This document shows, one piece after another, positions 44,033 through 53,254 of a stretch of 64,000 bases of DNA. Source of the stretch: a bacterium. GTDB lineage: Bacteria > Calditrichota > Calditrichia > RBG-13-44-9 > J042. How positions within the stretch are numbered: position 1 is the first letter of the stretch; every line of letters starts with the position of its first letter. The notes below the pieces were generated by a model. It ran no database searches, was not told the origin of the DNA, and saw nothing but the letters and a program-made list of their open reading frames with translations. The position numbers were made by a program, and so were the translations under genes. The stretch is from NCBI GenBank assembly GCA_015485355.1, contig WFTQ01000076.1, positions 18,585 to 82,584 of the forward strand, given 5' to 3'.

Positions 44033-46318
44033 TTAAAAAATCTTCAAACGATTGCGTCGCTTTAAATCGGCCCCGTAATAGTTGTAATAGTGGTAATAGT
44101 AATAATAGTAATAGGAACCGTACGTTTTTTCGATCTGTACACTGTTCAACAAGCACCCCAGGATGTTGGCCTTCACATTGTCCAGAAGGTGTTTGGTGCG
44201 CCGAATGGCATCCCGCTGGGTCTGGTGGGCCTTGATGACCAGCACCAGTCCATCCACAAAAGCGCTCAGTACCGCCGCATCGGTGACCGCAATGACCGGC
44301 GGACTATCGAATAAAATCATGTCGAAGTTCTCTCTGGCCGTCTGGATAAATTCCCGCATTCCATCGGAAGCCAGAATCTCCGATGGATTCGGAGGAATGG
44401 GTCCCGAGGTCACCACAAAAAGATTGTCCACGATGGTGGGCTTGACGACGTCGTCGAAACCGTTTTTGCCCAATAAATAATTGGTGATGCCTTTGTCTTT
44501 TTTCAGACTGAAAATGGAATGGATTACCGGACGGCGCAGATCGGTGTCCACCAAAAGGGTACGGCTACCCATTTGCGCCATGGTAATCGCCAGGTTGGAA
44601 ACGGTGGTCGATTTGCCCTCCTTAGGTGCAGAGCTGGTCACCAGTACGGTACGGGCTTTACTTTCGGCCCCGATATTTTTGAATTGCAAGTTGGTCCTCA
44701 ATGTTCGGTAGGCCTCAGAAATTGGTGATTTGGGGTCAAAATGAGTGACCAGGCGCGTTTCGATTAATCGTCCCTCTTCGTATTCAAAGTTCGAATCCCC
44801 GTTCTTAGAGAAAATCTTCTTACTGATTTCATTGGTGGAAATTTCGGGAATAATGGCCAATATGGGAAACCCCATGCGTTCCAGTTCGTCGGGATTTTTG
44901 ATGGAGTTATCGAAATACTCGATCATGAACGTGAGGCCGATACCCAGGCCCAGGCCGATCAGAGCCCCCAGCAGAAGATTCAACTTTTTCTTGGGTTTGA
45001 TGGGGAACAAGGGCTCGATGGCCATATCCACAATCCGAATATTCTCCCTCTGCCCGGCCTCGGAGATTTTTGTTTCCTCCAGTTTTTCGGTCATCAGAAT
45101 GTAGGTGTTCTGATCGACTTCCAGCTGCCGCTGCAATCGGGCCAGCTCCAGGGCCTGTCCCGGCAAGAGGGCCAAGCGTTGCTCGTACTCATTCACCAGA
45201 TCCCGCAACGCCTCTATCTTCGCCCGATACCCTTTGATTTGCGTTTCCAGTTCCAGAATAGAACTCACCAGATTCTGAGCAATCATCAGGGGATCGGAAA
45301 TCATGCTGGTATTGGCGATGCGAAGCGCTTCTTCCCTTAATCGCTCCCGGATGGCCTTGATTTGATTGTTCATGCTCCGCAATTTGACCTGGTACACCTG
45401 CGGGTCCACCTTTTCCTGGGCAATCAACGTCTCGTAGGTCACTTTTTCCGAAATTTTTTGTGCGTATTCGCGTTGCAATTCCTTTAGTACGGGACTGGCC
45501 ACCTGGGTCACCTCGATGGAAAGGGCCTTTTTGCGTTCACTGAGCTGGCGCTCTAAATTTTTCTTCTGTTCCAGAGCGGCTTCCAGCTCCACCAGGCTGG
45601 CTTCCATTTGGGCCTGGGTTTCCGCCAGCCGGCTGATGAGCTCCTGGGTGGCATCGTCCAGCGACACCAGCTTTTGCTTCTCCCGATACTCTTTCAAAGC
45701 TTCTTCGGATTTGCGCAGCTCTTCCCCTTTTTCCCGGAGTTGCCGTTCCAGGAACTGCCGCAATTCCCGAAATTCCGAACGATTAAACTCCCGGTTTAAT
45801 TTCCGATAGGTTTCGGCTATAACATTGCAGATTTTCGCCGCTTCGAAAGGGCTCCCGGCTTTGAAACGAATTTCGATGATATCCGATTCCTTATGGGGCG
45901 ACACCTCCATATGCCTTCGGATCCAGCTCACCTGCTGACGCAAGGTCAGATATTCGCCCTCATCATTGGGTTGAAATATCTGAAGCGAATCGCGATAGGA
46001 TGCACTTTCCAGGTTGCGCACCACCTGTTCAGCCAGCGCCCGGCTTTTCAGGATTTCCACTTGATTGGTAATCAACGTGGTCTGATTCCCAAAGTAGTTG
46101 ACATTAAACAACGCTCGCTCCATAGAGCCCTGGCTTTCCACCATAATCTTGGCCGATGCCTCATACACCGGCGGAGCCGTAAATGTAAAATAGGCGGTTG
46201 CCAGCAGGACGAGGAGAAAAGAAGCCAGAATAATCCATCGCCCTCGATATAGGATGCGCAGGTAATCCTGCAACGATATCTGCTGTTCTTCTTGTTCAAA
46301 TTCAAACTGGTTATCCAC
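44033..46318 (-). CDS. wzc: Wzc/GumC-type polysaccharide co-polymerase with BY-kinase domain
   Basis: 761 residues. Wzz-like N-terminus with a membrane helix at about 30-50, a long periplasmic coiled-coil stretch (about 180-420), second helix at about 440-460 (GALIGLGLGIGLTFMI), then a bacterial tyrosine kinase: Walker A 'SAPKEGKSTT' with Lys569, Walker A' 'TLLVDTDLRRP' near 590, Walker B-like 'FDMILFDSPPV'. The extreme C-terminus is a tyrosine cluster, 12 Tyr in 17 residues starting 'YGSYYYYYYYHYY', the autophosphorylation tail. It controls chain length and export of capsule or exopolysaccharide. The start is a GTG with GAGAGG nine bases upstream. ugd follows 21 bases downstream; Ugd enzymes are known kinase substrates in other bacteria. 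Confidence 0.93.
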   Translation of the reverse strand: MDNQFEFEQEEQQISLQDYLRILYRGRWIILASFLLVLLATAYFTFTAPPVYEASAKIMVESQGSMERALFNVNYFGNQTTLITNQVEILKSRALAEQVVRNLESASYRDSLQIFQPNDEGEYLTLRQQVSWIRRHMEVSPHKESDIIEIRFKAGSPFEAAKICNVIAETYRKLNREFNRSEFRELRQFLERQLREKGEELRKSEEALKEYREKQKLVSLDDATQELISRLAETQAQMEASLVELEAALEQKKNLERQLSERKKALSIEVTQVASPVLKELQREYAQKISEKVTYETLIAQEKVDPQVYQVKLRSMNNQIKAIRERLREEALRIANTSMISDPLMIAQNLVSSILELETQIKGYRAKIEALRDLVNEYEQRLALLPGQALELARLQRQLEVDQNTYILMTEKLEETKISEAGQRENIRIVDMAIEPLFPIKPKKKLNLLLGALIGLGLGIGLTFMIEYFDNSIKNPDELERMGFPILAIIPEISTNEISKKIFSKNGDSNFEYEEGRLIETRLVTHFDPKSPISEAYRTLRTNLQFKNIGAESKARTVLVTSSAPKEGKSTTVSNLAITMAQMGSRTLLVDTDLRRPVIHSIFSLKKDKGITNYLLGKNGFDDVVKPTIVDNLFVVTSGPIPPNPSEILASDGMREFIQTARENFDMILFDSPPVIAVTDAAVLSAFVDGLVLVIKAHQTQRDAIRRTKHLLDNVKANILGCLLNSVQIEKTYGSYYYYYYYHYYNYYGADLKRRNRLKIF

Positions 46319-46426
46319 GGTTCCAATCCTCTCGCTTTACCACACTTACCCTTTAATCACCCTTTCCCTTCCCGGGAGGCGATATGTTCCCCGATGGTTC
46401 TTTGGAGACCCTTCCGTGGTTGGCCA

Positions 46427-47083
46427 TCATTCAAACCGAAGGTCCACCACCTCCACGCCATCCGGAGGCGAAAACTGGAAAGTGGCGGGTCGAAATTGGG
46501 GGTTGATTTCCATGCCTTCGATCTGAAACTCCGTTTCATTTTCGTTGTAATCCTGATAAATCACGCGGCGAATCTTCCAGCTTCTGTCTTCCAGCCAGAC
46601 CTTAATCGAAGTAAAGAAACTTTGATCGGACTCTCTGGGAATAAGTTTAACCACAAATATTTTCTTTTTGCCATCTTTCCTTTCTTCGACCAGTTCAGCA
46701 AAATATTTATCCTTAATATCATAAAGAAAATCGCGGAAAAGCACTTCTTGATCTTCTTTCTTGGGATAATCGATAAGCACCTGCTGGTCCAGTTTGTTAT
46801 AACGCCAGAATGTTTTACCGTCGCTTACCATCACCTGATCCTCGGTTTCGAGGCGAAAGTTATCCTTTCCGCCAAGGAACAGTGTGCCGAAAATCTCGGA
46901 TTCCGTTTTGGTTAATTGAAAACGGTTGATCTGGCGAAATTCGATTTTTAACGTCTTCACGGACCGATACTTCTTCTGTACCGCATCGATTATTTTGTCG
47001 ATCCGGGAAGCGGCGTTTGTCCATCCCGAAAACAGCAGGCTCCCCACGAGCACACCACGAATACACCAATACGACAGTTTCAT
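46427..47083 (-). CDS. lolA: Outer-membrane lipoprotein carrier protein LolA
   Basis: 218 residues from the ATG at 47083, which has GAGG eight bases upstream; longer in-frame versions would overlap ftsK. Signal peptide 'YWCIRGVLVGSLLFSG', then the LolA/LppX-like unclosed barrel: 'DKIIDAVQKKYRSVKTLKIEF', 'GTLFLGGKDNFRLET', 'DGKTFWRYNKLDQQVLID'. It carries lipoproteins through the periplasm to the outer membrane. It starts 10 bases after the ftsK stop; the ftsK-lolA order is the same as in Escherichia coli and many other Gram-negatives. No LolB is seen, as usual outside proteobacteria. Confidence 0.9.
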   Translation of the reverse strand: MKLSYWCIRGVLVGSLLFSGWTNAASRIDKIIDAVQKKYRSVKTLKIEFRQINRFQLTKTESEIFGTLFLGGKDNFRLETEDQVMVSDGKTFWRYNKLDQQVLIDYPKKEDQEVLFRDFLYDIKDKYFAELVEERKDGKKKIFVVKLIPRESDQSFFTSIKVWLEDRSWKIRRVIYQDYNENETEFQIEGMEINPQFRPATFQFSPPDGVEVVDLRFE

Positions 47084-47093
47084 CGAATCATCC

Positions 47094-49574
47094 TCATGTA
47101 TTGTTTTCATCATCGAGCGACGACACCAGGACGTCGCGCGCTTTACTGCCCTGTCCCGGGCCCACAACGCCTGCTTCTTCCAGCTGGTCGATGAGCCGGG
47201 CCGCCCGGGCGTAGCCGATTCCCAGTTTTCGCTGCAACAGCGAAATCGAGCCCTGCTGGTATCGAATAACAACGGCTTTGGCATCTTCAAACAGCTGATC
47301 CCGCTCAAAGGCTTTAACCGAGCCGGGACCGTCCTTGGTTCGCTCGCGAACCAATTTTAATCGATAGGGGGGAAACTTGGGTTGTCTGCGAATATGTTTG
47401 ATGATGCGTTCCACTTCATCGGTCGTGATCAGGGGATTCTGCAATCGAATCGGTTTCCCCACCCCCGGCGGAAGAAACAACATATCGCCATTCCCAATGA
47501 GTTGCTCGGCCCCATACATATCCAGGATCACCCGGGAATCGTGTCGCGTGGCAACGTTGTAGGAAATGCGCGCCGGGAAATTGGCTTTAATCAGGCCCGT
47601 CAAAATATCCACCGAGGGCCGCTGGGTGGCCACAATGAGATGAATGCCCACGGCCCGAGCCATCTGAGCCAGACGGGTAATGGGCTCTTCCACCTCGCGG
47701 GCCGCCGTTAAAATCAAATCCGCCAACTCATCAATGATCACGACTAGATAAGGTAATCTCCGATATTCGCCGGATTTCTCCCCGGCCTGTTGAATTTCCT
47801 CCACCTTCTGATTAAAAGCAATGATATCCCGAACCCCTAACCGAGCCAGCTTATCATAGCGCTCCTCCATTTCATTCACCACACTGCGCAACATTAAAAT
47901 GGCATTGTTGGGATGGGTAATAACAATCTCGTCCAGTTCGGGACAAACGGCTAAATAATGGTCTTTTAACCGCGCATAGAGAGACAACTCCAACTTTTTG
48001 GGATCGATAAGCACAAACTTCAAGTCCCCGGGCGGCACCCGGTACAACAAACTGGCTATCATGGTATTGATGCCGACACTCTTCCCCGAACCGGTTGCAC
48101 CGGCGATCAACAGATGCGGCATTTTGGTCAGATCGGCACAGAAGACTTCTCCGGAAATGGTTTTTCCCATGCCCAATATCAACTGACCCGAGGCGTTGAT
48201 AAATTTTTCGGATCGAACGATGGATTTGAAATAGACCGTGGAAGGTTTTCGGTTCGGGATTTCGATGCCGATGGCCGCTTCCCCGGGGATGGGAGCAATC
48301 ATCCGTATCCCCCTGGCCCGCATGGCCAAGGCCAAATCGTCGGAGAGCCGCACAATTTGACTGATCTTCACCCCTTCGGCCGGCTTCACGGCATACAGGG
48401 TAATCACAGGTCCTTCGATGACCCGCTTTACGGTTGCCTTCACTCCAAACTGGCTTAAGGTGCGCTCTAACAAGCCGGCATTGCTCATCAACTCTTCCCG
48501 GGGAACCCGTTGCTCCTCTTTGCCCTCCTCCAACAGTTCCATGGAAGGAAACTGGTATCGTTGCATGGAATTGCGCACCAGCGAATCATAATCCAGTTCT
48601 TTTTCCTTCACCGCCTCGGTAATTTCCAGATCTTTTTTCCACCCGGCGTCTTCGGGGTTCTCATGGGGATGAACCCCCGATGCATCCGGAGAAAGGGATT
48701 GGGAAGATGGGGATAACGGCGGTGCAGATGGGTCCGCCTCCGCCTGAGTGATGATTTCGGGAGGCGTAGGGGATTCCTCAGACGCGGCCGTTCTCGATTC
48801 TTCCTGAACGGTCAAGGCCGGCGGGCCGCCGAGGGAGGGAGCCGCAGTCTTTTGAGTCGCCCGGCTGAGAGACGATCGCCGTTTTCTAAAAAACCGCCGA
48901 ACGTCCCATAATCCATGGAACAACCGGAAAGCGAACGTCCCTGCACGCATCGTCAGCCGTTTCAAGCGGGATAATCCCCATACGATCCCCGCCGGAATCG
49001 CCGACAAGGGAAATCGAAAAGTCACTGCCGAAAGAACGATCAAGAGAACCATCCAGATAAACAGGGAGGCAAAATGGCCCAGATATTTTACCAAAACCGT
49101 TGTGGTGAATCCCCCCAGGAAACCACCGGGATAATAATCAGTGATTCCGGCCCCCTCTTTCCAAACGCCGGGAAACACCAGGCCCATTCCCAGTAAAAAT
49201 CCCCAAAACAAAAGCAAGAGACTATATCGCCCCAGTTTTCTCACATCCCAGGATATCCACAAGGCGATACCGATGAGCATGACAATCATCGGTATGACCA
49301 GTCCACCATATCCAAAAGTCCATTCAAACAATGGCGCCGCTATCGTCGAACCCAAAACGCCCAGGAAGTTCTGCACCGGAAATCTTTGATCGACGGCCTG
49401 AAATCCCACCGGATCCGCAGGATGATAGGACCAGATTGCCAGAAAAAGCAGTAAGCCCAAGGAAAAAATCAGAAACCCACCGATCTCCCTCTGGAAAGAG
49501 GCCGAACCTTTCCGCGAGGAAGCACGCTTCCTGCGGCTGGAATAATATAGCGGTTTTTGGCGTCCTTGTACCAT
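47094..49574 (-). CDS. ftsK: DNA translocase FtsK
   Basis: 826 residues. Four hydrophobic segments in the first 190 residues anchor it in the inner membrane at the septum ('GGFLIFSLGLLLFLAIW', 'SLFIWMVLLIVLSAVTF'). A variable Pro/Ser/Glu-rich linker (about 225-330) follows, then the motor: 'EVFCADLTKMPHLLIAGATG' and Walker A 'GATGSGKSVGIN' with Lys498, Walker B 'YLVVIIDELADLI', and a C-terminal winged-helix gamma domain ('SISLLQRKLGIGYARAARL') that reads KOPS-like sequence. It pumps DNA to resolve chromosomes at division. There is no SD sequence; the ATG follows an AT-rich run that includes the palindrome AATTCATATGAATT (49590-49603). lolA follows after 10 bases. Confidence 0.95.
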   Translation of the reverse strand: MVQGRQKPLYYSSRRKRASSRKGSASFQREIGGFLIFSLGLLLFLAIWSYHPADPVGFQAVDQRFPVQNFLGVLGSTIAAPLFEWTFGYGGLVIPMIVMLIGIALWISWDVRKLGRYSLLLLFWGFLLGMGLVFPGVWKEGAGITDYYPGGFLGGFTTTVLVKYLGHFASLFIWMVLLIVLSAVTFRFPLSAIPAGIVWGLSRLKRLTMRAGTFAFRLFHGLWDVRRFFRKRRSSLSRATQKTAAPSLGGPPALTVQEESRTAASEESPTPPEIITQAEADPSAPPLSPSSQSLSPDASGVHPHENPEDAGWKKDLEITEAVKEKELDYDSLVRNSMQRYQFPSMELLEEGKEEQRVPREELMSNAGLLERTLSQFGVKATVKRVIEGPVITLYAVKPAEGVKISQIVRLSDDLALAMRARGIRMIAPIPGEAAIGIEIPNRKPSTVYFKSIVRSEKFINASGQLILGMGKTISGEVFCADLTKMPHLLIAGATGSGKSVGINTMIASLLYRVPPGDLKFVLIDPKKLELSLYARLKDHYLAVCPELDEIVITHPNNAILMLRSVVNEMEERYDKLARLGVRDIIAFNQKVEEIQQAGEKSGEYRRLPYLVVIIDELADLILTAAREVEEPITRLAQMARAVGIHLIVATQRPSVDILTGLIKANFPARISYNVATRHDSRVILDMYGAEQLIGNGDMLFLPPGVGKPIRLQNPLITTDEVERIIKHIRRQPKFPPYRLKLVRERTKDGPGSVKAFERDQLFEDAKAVVIRYQQGSISLLQRKLGIGYARAARLIDQLEEAGVVGPGQGSKARDVLVSSLDDENNT

Positions 49575-49689
49575 AAAAAATAATTACTTAATTCATATGA
49601 ATTTAAACAAGAATCGCGGGATTTGCAAAATAATAATTTCCCGGCTCTCCAATGGATGCCGTCACGGTATCGGTCGAATGGCTCGGGCA

Positions 49690-50470
49690 CCACTCCGCAC
49701 CCCTATCGGCCAGAGACCTCCCGGCTCTTCCCCGCTACTGTCGGGACATCCAGCGCCATGGAGGCACCGTTGCCAAGCAAAGGATCCCACCGTTCAGGAA
49801 GCTCATCAATCGGGATCTCTATCCGTTCCGGAGGCGGCGGATCCGCCTCCACGTTCCGGGATTGGGGACTTCTCTGGTATTTTTCCCTGACATCAGCCGG
49901 GAAAGCAGGCACCCCTATCGATCTGAGAGGCCGTTTCCGTGCAGGTCAAGTCCTTACTCTGTGGAAATATCCAGCGCATCGGTACCGGGAGCTTCCATGG
50001 TCTGGTCAATTGAAAAGGCAACAACCGCAAAGGGGCAATTGATATCCCCATCATCAGCCTCTCAGCGGTCAAGGCATCCGGCTCCATGAGAATCGCCCCT
50101 TTCCTATTCGTCATAAACATCTTGTGAGGGATCGTGACTTCAGGAATCAAAGACCAGAAGGCGAACACTTTCTGCAGGGGGGCGTCTTCCCGGTAATGAT
50201 CCTTTCATCGGATACGGTGTATCGGTGCTAAGACCGGTGGGGAGCGCCGCGCCGATCTCCCCTTCCCTAAATGCGGTCACCCTATACGCCAGAGGCGGGG
50301 CCGAAGCTCGTCGTCCCGGAAAAACAGGTGCATTTCACCGAACCGTATGCATAATCCTGGAAAAGAAGGAAACCGGGTAAAGCGCCGTTATTTTGAGCGA
50401 GCGCCCAAAATCGGGCAAGGGTGGTTAGATGCTTCCAATGATTGACCGTGGAACGGCGGGTTCCTTTTTT
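49690..50470 (-). pseudogene. Possible decayed coding region between ftsK and gcvT
   Basis: No intact gene fills 49575-50491 (917 bases). On the minus strand, however, protein-like fragments appear in changing frames with short interruptions: 'EMHLFFRDDELRPRLWRIG' near 50290-50350, then 'VTIPHKMFMTNRKGAILME' around 50090-50150, 'CPFAVVAFSIDQTMEAPGTD' around 49990-50050, and 'ERIEIPIDELPERWDP' near 49780-49830. Taken together this looks like a gene broken by frameshifts, but I cannot name a family and the fragments could be chance. Other open frames on both strands in the region have no RBS. Confidence 0.25.
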
Positions 50471-50491
50471 GAGTGTGCTCCGCATTTCGCG

Positions 50492-51568
50492 CTAAACAAA
50501 CGGCGTTTTAACGATTTGGGCGGGGAATTGCTTTCCCCGTGCCTCGATCTCGATGGCCTCACCCACGCGGGCATGCTCTATTGCTACATACCCCAGACCG
50601 ATATTTTTTTCCAGAATGGGAGAAAACGCTCCACTGGTAACGTGCCCAACAGGCCGTCCGTCTATCCGGATTGGATACCCATGCCGGGGGATCATTCGGC
50701 CTTCCACCACAAATCCCACTAACTTTCGCCGAATGCCATGCTGTTTAATCTTCATCAGGGCACGTTTGCCCACAAAATCGCCCTTTTCCAGCTTGGTGAT
50801 CCAGCCCAATCCCGCCTCGAACGGGTTGGTGGTTTCGTCGATGTCATTTCCGTAAAGGCAATATTTTTTTTCCAATCGCAAGGAATCTCGTGCTCCTAAT
50901 CCTACGGGAGTAATGTGGAATTCTTTGCCGGCCTCAACAATAGCGTTCCATACGGTTTCCGAATGCTCCCGTTCCAAATACAATTCAAAACCGGGTTCCC
51001 CGGTGTACCCCGTACGGGAGATGAGCATGGGCACATCGGCCAGCCGGCCTTCTGTAAACCCATAAAATTGAATTCGCCCCAAATCAACGTCCGTTAGTTT
51101 TTGCAATGTGGGTTCTGCCATTTTACCTTGCACCGCCAGCTGGGTGATCCGATCGCTGATATTCTCCACATCCACCCCATCCATTCTGTGCCGTAGTATC
51201 CATTGGTAGTCCTTTTCCGTATTAGCCGCATTCACTACCAGGAGAAAATGATCGGGATAGCGGTAACAAATCAGATCGTCCACAATGCCGCCCTGCTCAT
51301 TACACATGGCCGTATATTGGGCCTGATAATCCTGCAACCGCTGGACATCGTTAATGGTCAGATAGTTCACCAATTCCAGAGCGCGAGGCCCCCGGATCAC
51401 GATGTCTCCCATGTGGGAAACATCAAAGACGCCCACCGTGGTGCGCACGCGTTGGTGTTCTTCCAGAATGCTGGTATATTGAACGGGCATCAGAAACCCG
51501 GCGAACTCTACCATTTTGGCACCCAGACGAAGATGAACCGGATAGAGCGCAGTCTTTTTCGGTTTCAC
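50492..51568 (-). CDS. gcvT: Aminomethyltransferase, T protein of the glycine cleavage system
   Basis: 358 residues. It transfers the aminomethyl carbon from lipoyl-GcvH to tetrahydrofolate. Features: 'GAKMVEFAGFLMPVQY', 'VGVFDVSHMGDIVIRGP' (folate-binding region, with Asp and Met), 'LLVVNAANTEKDYQW', 'RTGYTGEPGFELYLE' and 'GLGARDSLRLEKKYCLYGND', typical in order and spacing. I place the start at a GTG (51568), preceded by AAGGAG at the right distance; an in-frame TTG at 51586 sits upstream of that RBS. gcvH and gcvP are not in the window. No terminator is seen after the stop. Confidence 0.93.
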   Translation of the reverse strand: MKPKKTALYPVHLRLGAKMVEFAGFLMPVQYTSILEEHQRVRTTVGVFDVSHMGDIVIRGPRALELVNYLTINDVQRLQDYQAQYTAMCNEQGGIVDDLICYRYPDHFLLVVNAANTEKDYQWILRHRMDGVDVENISDRITQLAVQGKMAEPTLQKLTDVDLGRIQFYGFTEGRLADVPMLISRTGYTGEPGFELYLEREHSETVWNAIVEAGKEFHITPVGLGARDSLRLEKKYCLYGNDIDETTNPFEAGLGWITKLEKGDFVGKRALMKIKQHGIRRKLVGFVVEGRMIPRHGYPIRIDGRPVGHVTSGAFSPILEKNIGLGYVAIEHARVGEAIEIEARGKQFPAQIVKTPFV

Positions 51569-51682
51569 AACCTTCTCCTTTTTCAATCAATTTAAGTTTT
51601 GGGAGAGGATTGTTCAAACAGAATTGGAAATAGTCGTTTTCAACGAGCTCGACATCCCTATAGCCGTGAAAACATGTGGATG

Positions 51683-51725
51683 AAAAAAAAACGGCCTTTT
51701 GAGCCCACCGCGCGCTCAAAAGGCC
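51683..51725 (-). terminator. Terminator between gdhA and gcvT
   Basis: Minus strand: perfect 12-bp stem GGCCTTTTGAGC (51725-51714) with GCTCAAAAGGCC (51704-51693), 9-nt loop, G, then nine T (51691-51683). It is 190 bases after the gdhA stop and 115 bases before gcvT, so it could end gdhA or act within a gcvT leader. I see no glycine-riboswitch core in the sequence around it. Confidence 0.9.
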
Positions 51726-51866
51726 AGGTCATTGGAGGAGGCCTATGTGGGAGGAAGCTTTATTCCTCGTTACTACATTCCTTATAATCGATTTTTTCAC
51801 GTCGAACTTGAGAATATTCTTTTGATTTTCAAATTTTTTACGATTTATTTTCACCAGGGATCCTTA

Positions 51867-51904
51867 ACCGGCGGAAGCGCGGCGATTTCTATGCTTCCGC
51901 CGGT
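51867..51904 (-). other. Strong hairpin immediately after gdhA
   Basis: Perfect 12-bp stem ACCGGCGGAAGC (51904-51893) with GCTTCCGCCGGT (51878-51867), 14-nt loop, ten bases beyond the gdhA stop. No T-run follows, so it may protect the 3' end of the message, with the real terminator at 51683-51725. The remainder of 51569-51914 shows no gene. Confidence 0.6.
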
Positions 51905-51914
51905 GTCGTTCCTC

Positions 51915-53168
51915 TTAAGCAATACCGCGCAACCGGATCGCTTCCGCCACTCGATTGACGGCTACGATGTATGCCGCCGTTCGGGGATCCACTTGGTACT
52001 CCCTGGCAGCCCGGTCCACATCCCAGAAAGCACTGGTCATCTTTTTATCCAGCATTTCATGAATCGTAGGCAAATCCCAGTAGAAGTTGTAAATATTCTG
52101 GACCACCTCGAAATACGACACCGTTACCCCTCCCGCATTGCACAGAAAATCGGGGATCACAAAAACACCGCGTTCAAAAAAGATTTCATCCGCATCGGGC
52201 GTTGTGGGACCATTGGCCAGCTCGGCAATGATCTTGGCCTTGATATGAGGGGCGTTATCTTTGGTCAATTGGTTTTCCAGAGCGGAAGGGCATAAAATAT
52301 CCACATCCAGTTCCAGCAATTCCTTATTGGTAATGCTACTGGTGCCGGGAAAGTCCACCACCGTCCCGTTTTTCAGCTTGTAATCGATCAGGCGTTCGGG
52401 AACCAGGCCATCGCGGTTGATCACCCCGCCCTTGGAGTCGGACACGGCTATCAGCTTGGCCCCCGCTTCTCCCAGAATCTTGGCAATAAATTGACCGGCA
52501 TTGCCAAAACCTTGTACGGCAAATGTGGCATTTTTCAGATCCAGATTCAGCTTCCTGGCGGCCTCGCGGACCGTGTAATAGGCTCCCCGGGCCGTCGCAT
52601 CGCCCCGACCTTCAGACCCCCCGATCTCTATCGGCTTGCCGGTAATGACACCGGGCACGTAATAGCCTTTCAGCTTGGCGAACTCATCGGCCATCCAAGC
52701 CATGATCTGGGGATTGGTATAGACGTCCGGGGCCGGGATGTCTTTTTCGGGTCCCAGGAGCCGCCCAACCTGAACGATATATCCCCGGCTGAGCCGTTCC
52801 AGTTCGCCGGCACTCATCTCCTTCGGATTGCAAACGACTCCCCCTTTTCCGCCACCCAGAGGGATATTGACCACCGCGGTCTTCCAAGTCATCCAGGCGG
52901 CCAGAGCCCGAACGGTGTCGATCGTTTCTTCCGGATGGAACCGAATCCCTCCCTTGCAGGGCCCCCGAGCATCATTGTATTGAACCCGAAATCCTTTAAA
53001 CACTTTTACGCTGCCATCATCCATTTTCACCGGGATACTGACGTGAAGCTCCCGCATGGGTTCTCGAAGAACGGCATGGATTCCCGGATCCAGCTTCATG
53101 ATCTCGGCCGCCTTGTCGAGCTGTTTTTGGGCGATCTTAAAGGGATTCAGTTCTTCTTTAGAGGCCAT
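51915..53168 (-). CDS. gdhA: Glutamate dehydrogenase (Glu/Leu/Phe/Val family)
   Basis: 417 residues, the usual hexameric class length. Substrate and catalytic region: 'ARGPCKGGIRFHPE' and 'WKTAVVNIPLGGGKGGV', with the glutamate-binding and catalytic lysines, then 'GPEKDIPAPDVYTNPQIMAW'. The Rossmann domain carries 'FAVQGFGNAGQFIAKIL' (about residues 220-236), and 'LCNAGGVTVSYFEVVQN' closes the family pattern. It interconverts glutamate and 2-oxoglutarate, linking amino-acid catabolism by the exported peptidases to the 2-oxoglutarate dehydrogenase also found here. AAAGGAGG precedes the ATG ideally, and a near-consensus promoter lies about 90 bases upstream. The gene appears monocistronic, with a hairpin and terminator after it. 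Confidence 0.95.
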   Translation of the reverse strand: MASKEELNPFKIAQKQLDKAAEIMKLDPGIHAVLREPMRELHVSIPVKMDDGSVKVFKGFRVQYNDARGPCKGGIRFHPEETIDTVRALAAWMTWKTAVVNIPLGGGKGGVVCNPKEMSAGELERLSRGYIVQVGRLLGPEKDIPAPDVYTNPQIMAWMADEFAKLKGYYVPGVITGKPIEIGGSEGRGDATARGAYYTVREAARKLNLDLKNATFAVQGFGNAGQFIAKILGEAGAKLIAVSDSKGGVINRDGLVPERLIDYKLKNGTVVDFPGTSSITNKELLELDVDILCPSALENQLTKDNAPHIKAKIIAELANGPTTPDADEIFFERGVFVIPDFLCNAGGVTVSYFEVVQNIYNFYWDLPTIHEMLDKKMTSAFWDVDRAAREYQVDPRTAAYIVAVNRVAEAIRLRGIA

Positions 53169-53206
53169 AGTTTACCTCCTTTATGTTTTTATGATGAATG
53201 CCTCTG

Positions 53207-53223
53207 GCAGCCCCGAGGGCTGC
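53207..53223 (-). other. Hairpin in the gdhA 5' leader
   Basis: 7-bp stem GCAGCCC/GGGCTGC with a 3-nt loop, located between the promoter at 53255-53283 and the gdhA RBS. No T-run, so it is not a terminator; its role is unknown. Confidence 0.4.
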
Positions 53224-53254
53224 AACCCCGTTACAAATAACTTTTTTCACAAAT

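Noticed and set aside
44789..44800. GTTCGAATCCCC, resembling a tRNA T-loop
   Set aside because: It lies in the middle of the Wzc-like coding sequence and no acceptor or anticodon stems can be formed around it.
47084..47308. Longer N-terminus for LolA
   Set aside because: It would overlap ftsK by 215 bases and lacks an RBS; the ATG at 47083 has an RBS and a proper signal peptide.
51569..51914. Glycine riboswitch before gcvT
   Set aside because: Position and terminator invited the idea, but the conserved glycine-aptamer core sequences are not present on the minus strand.
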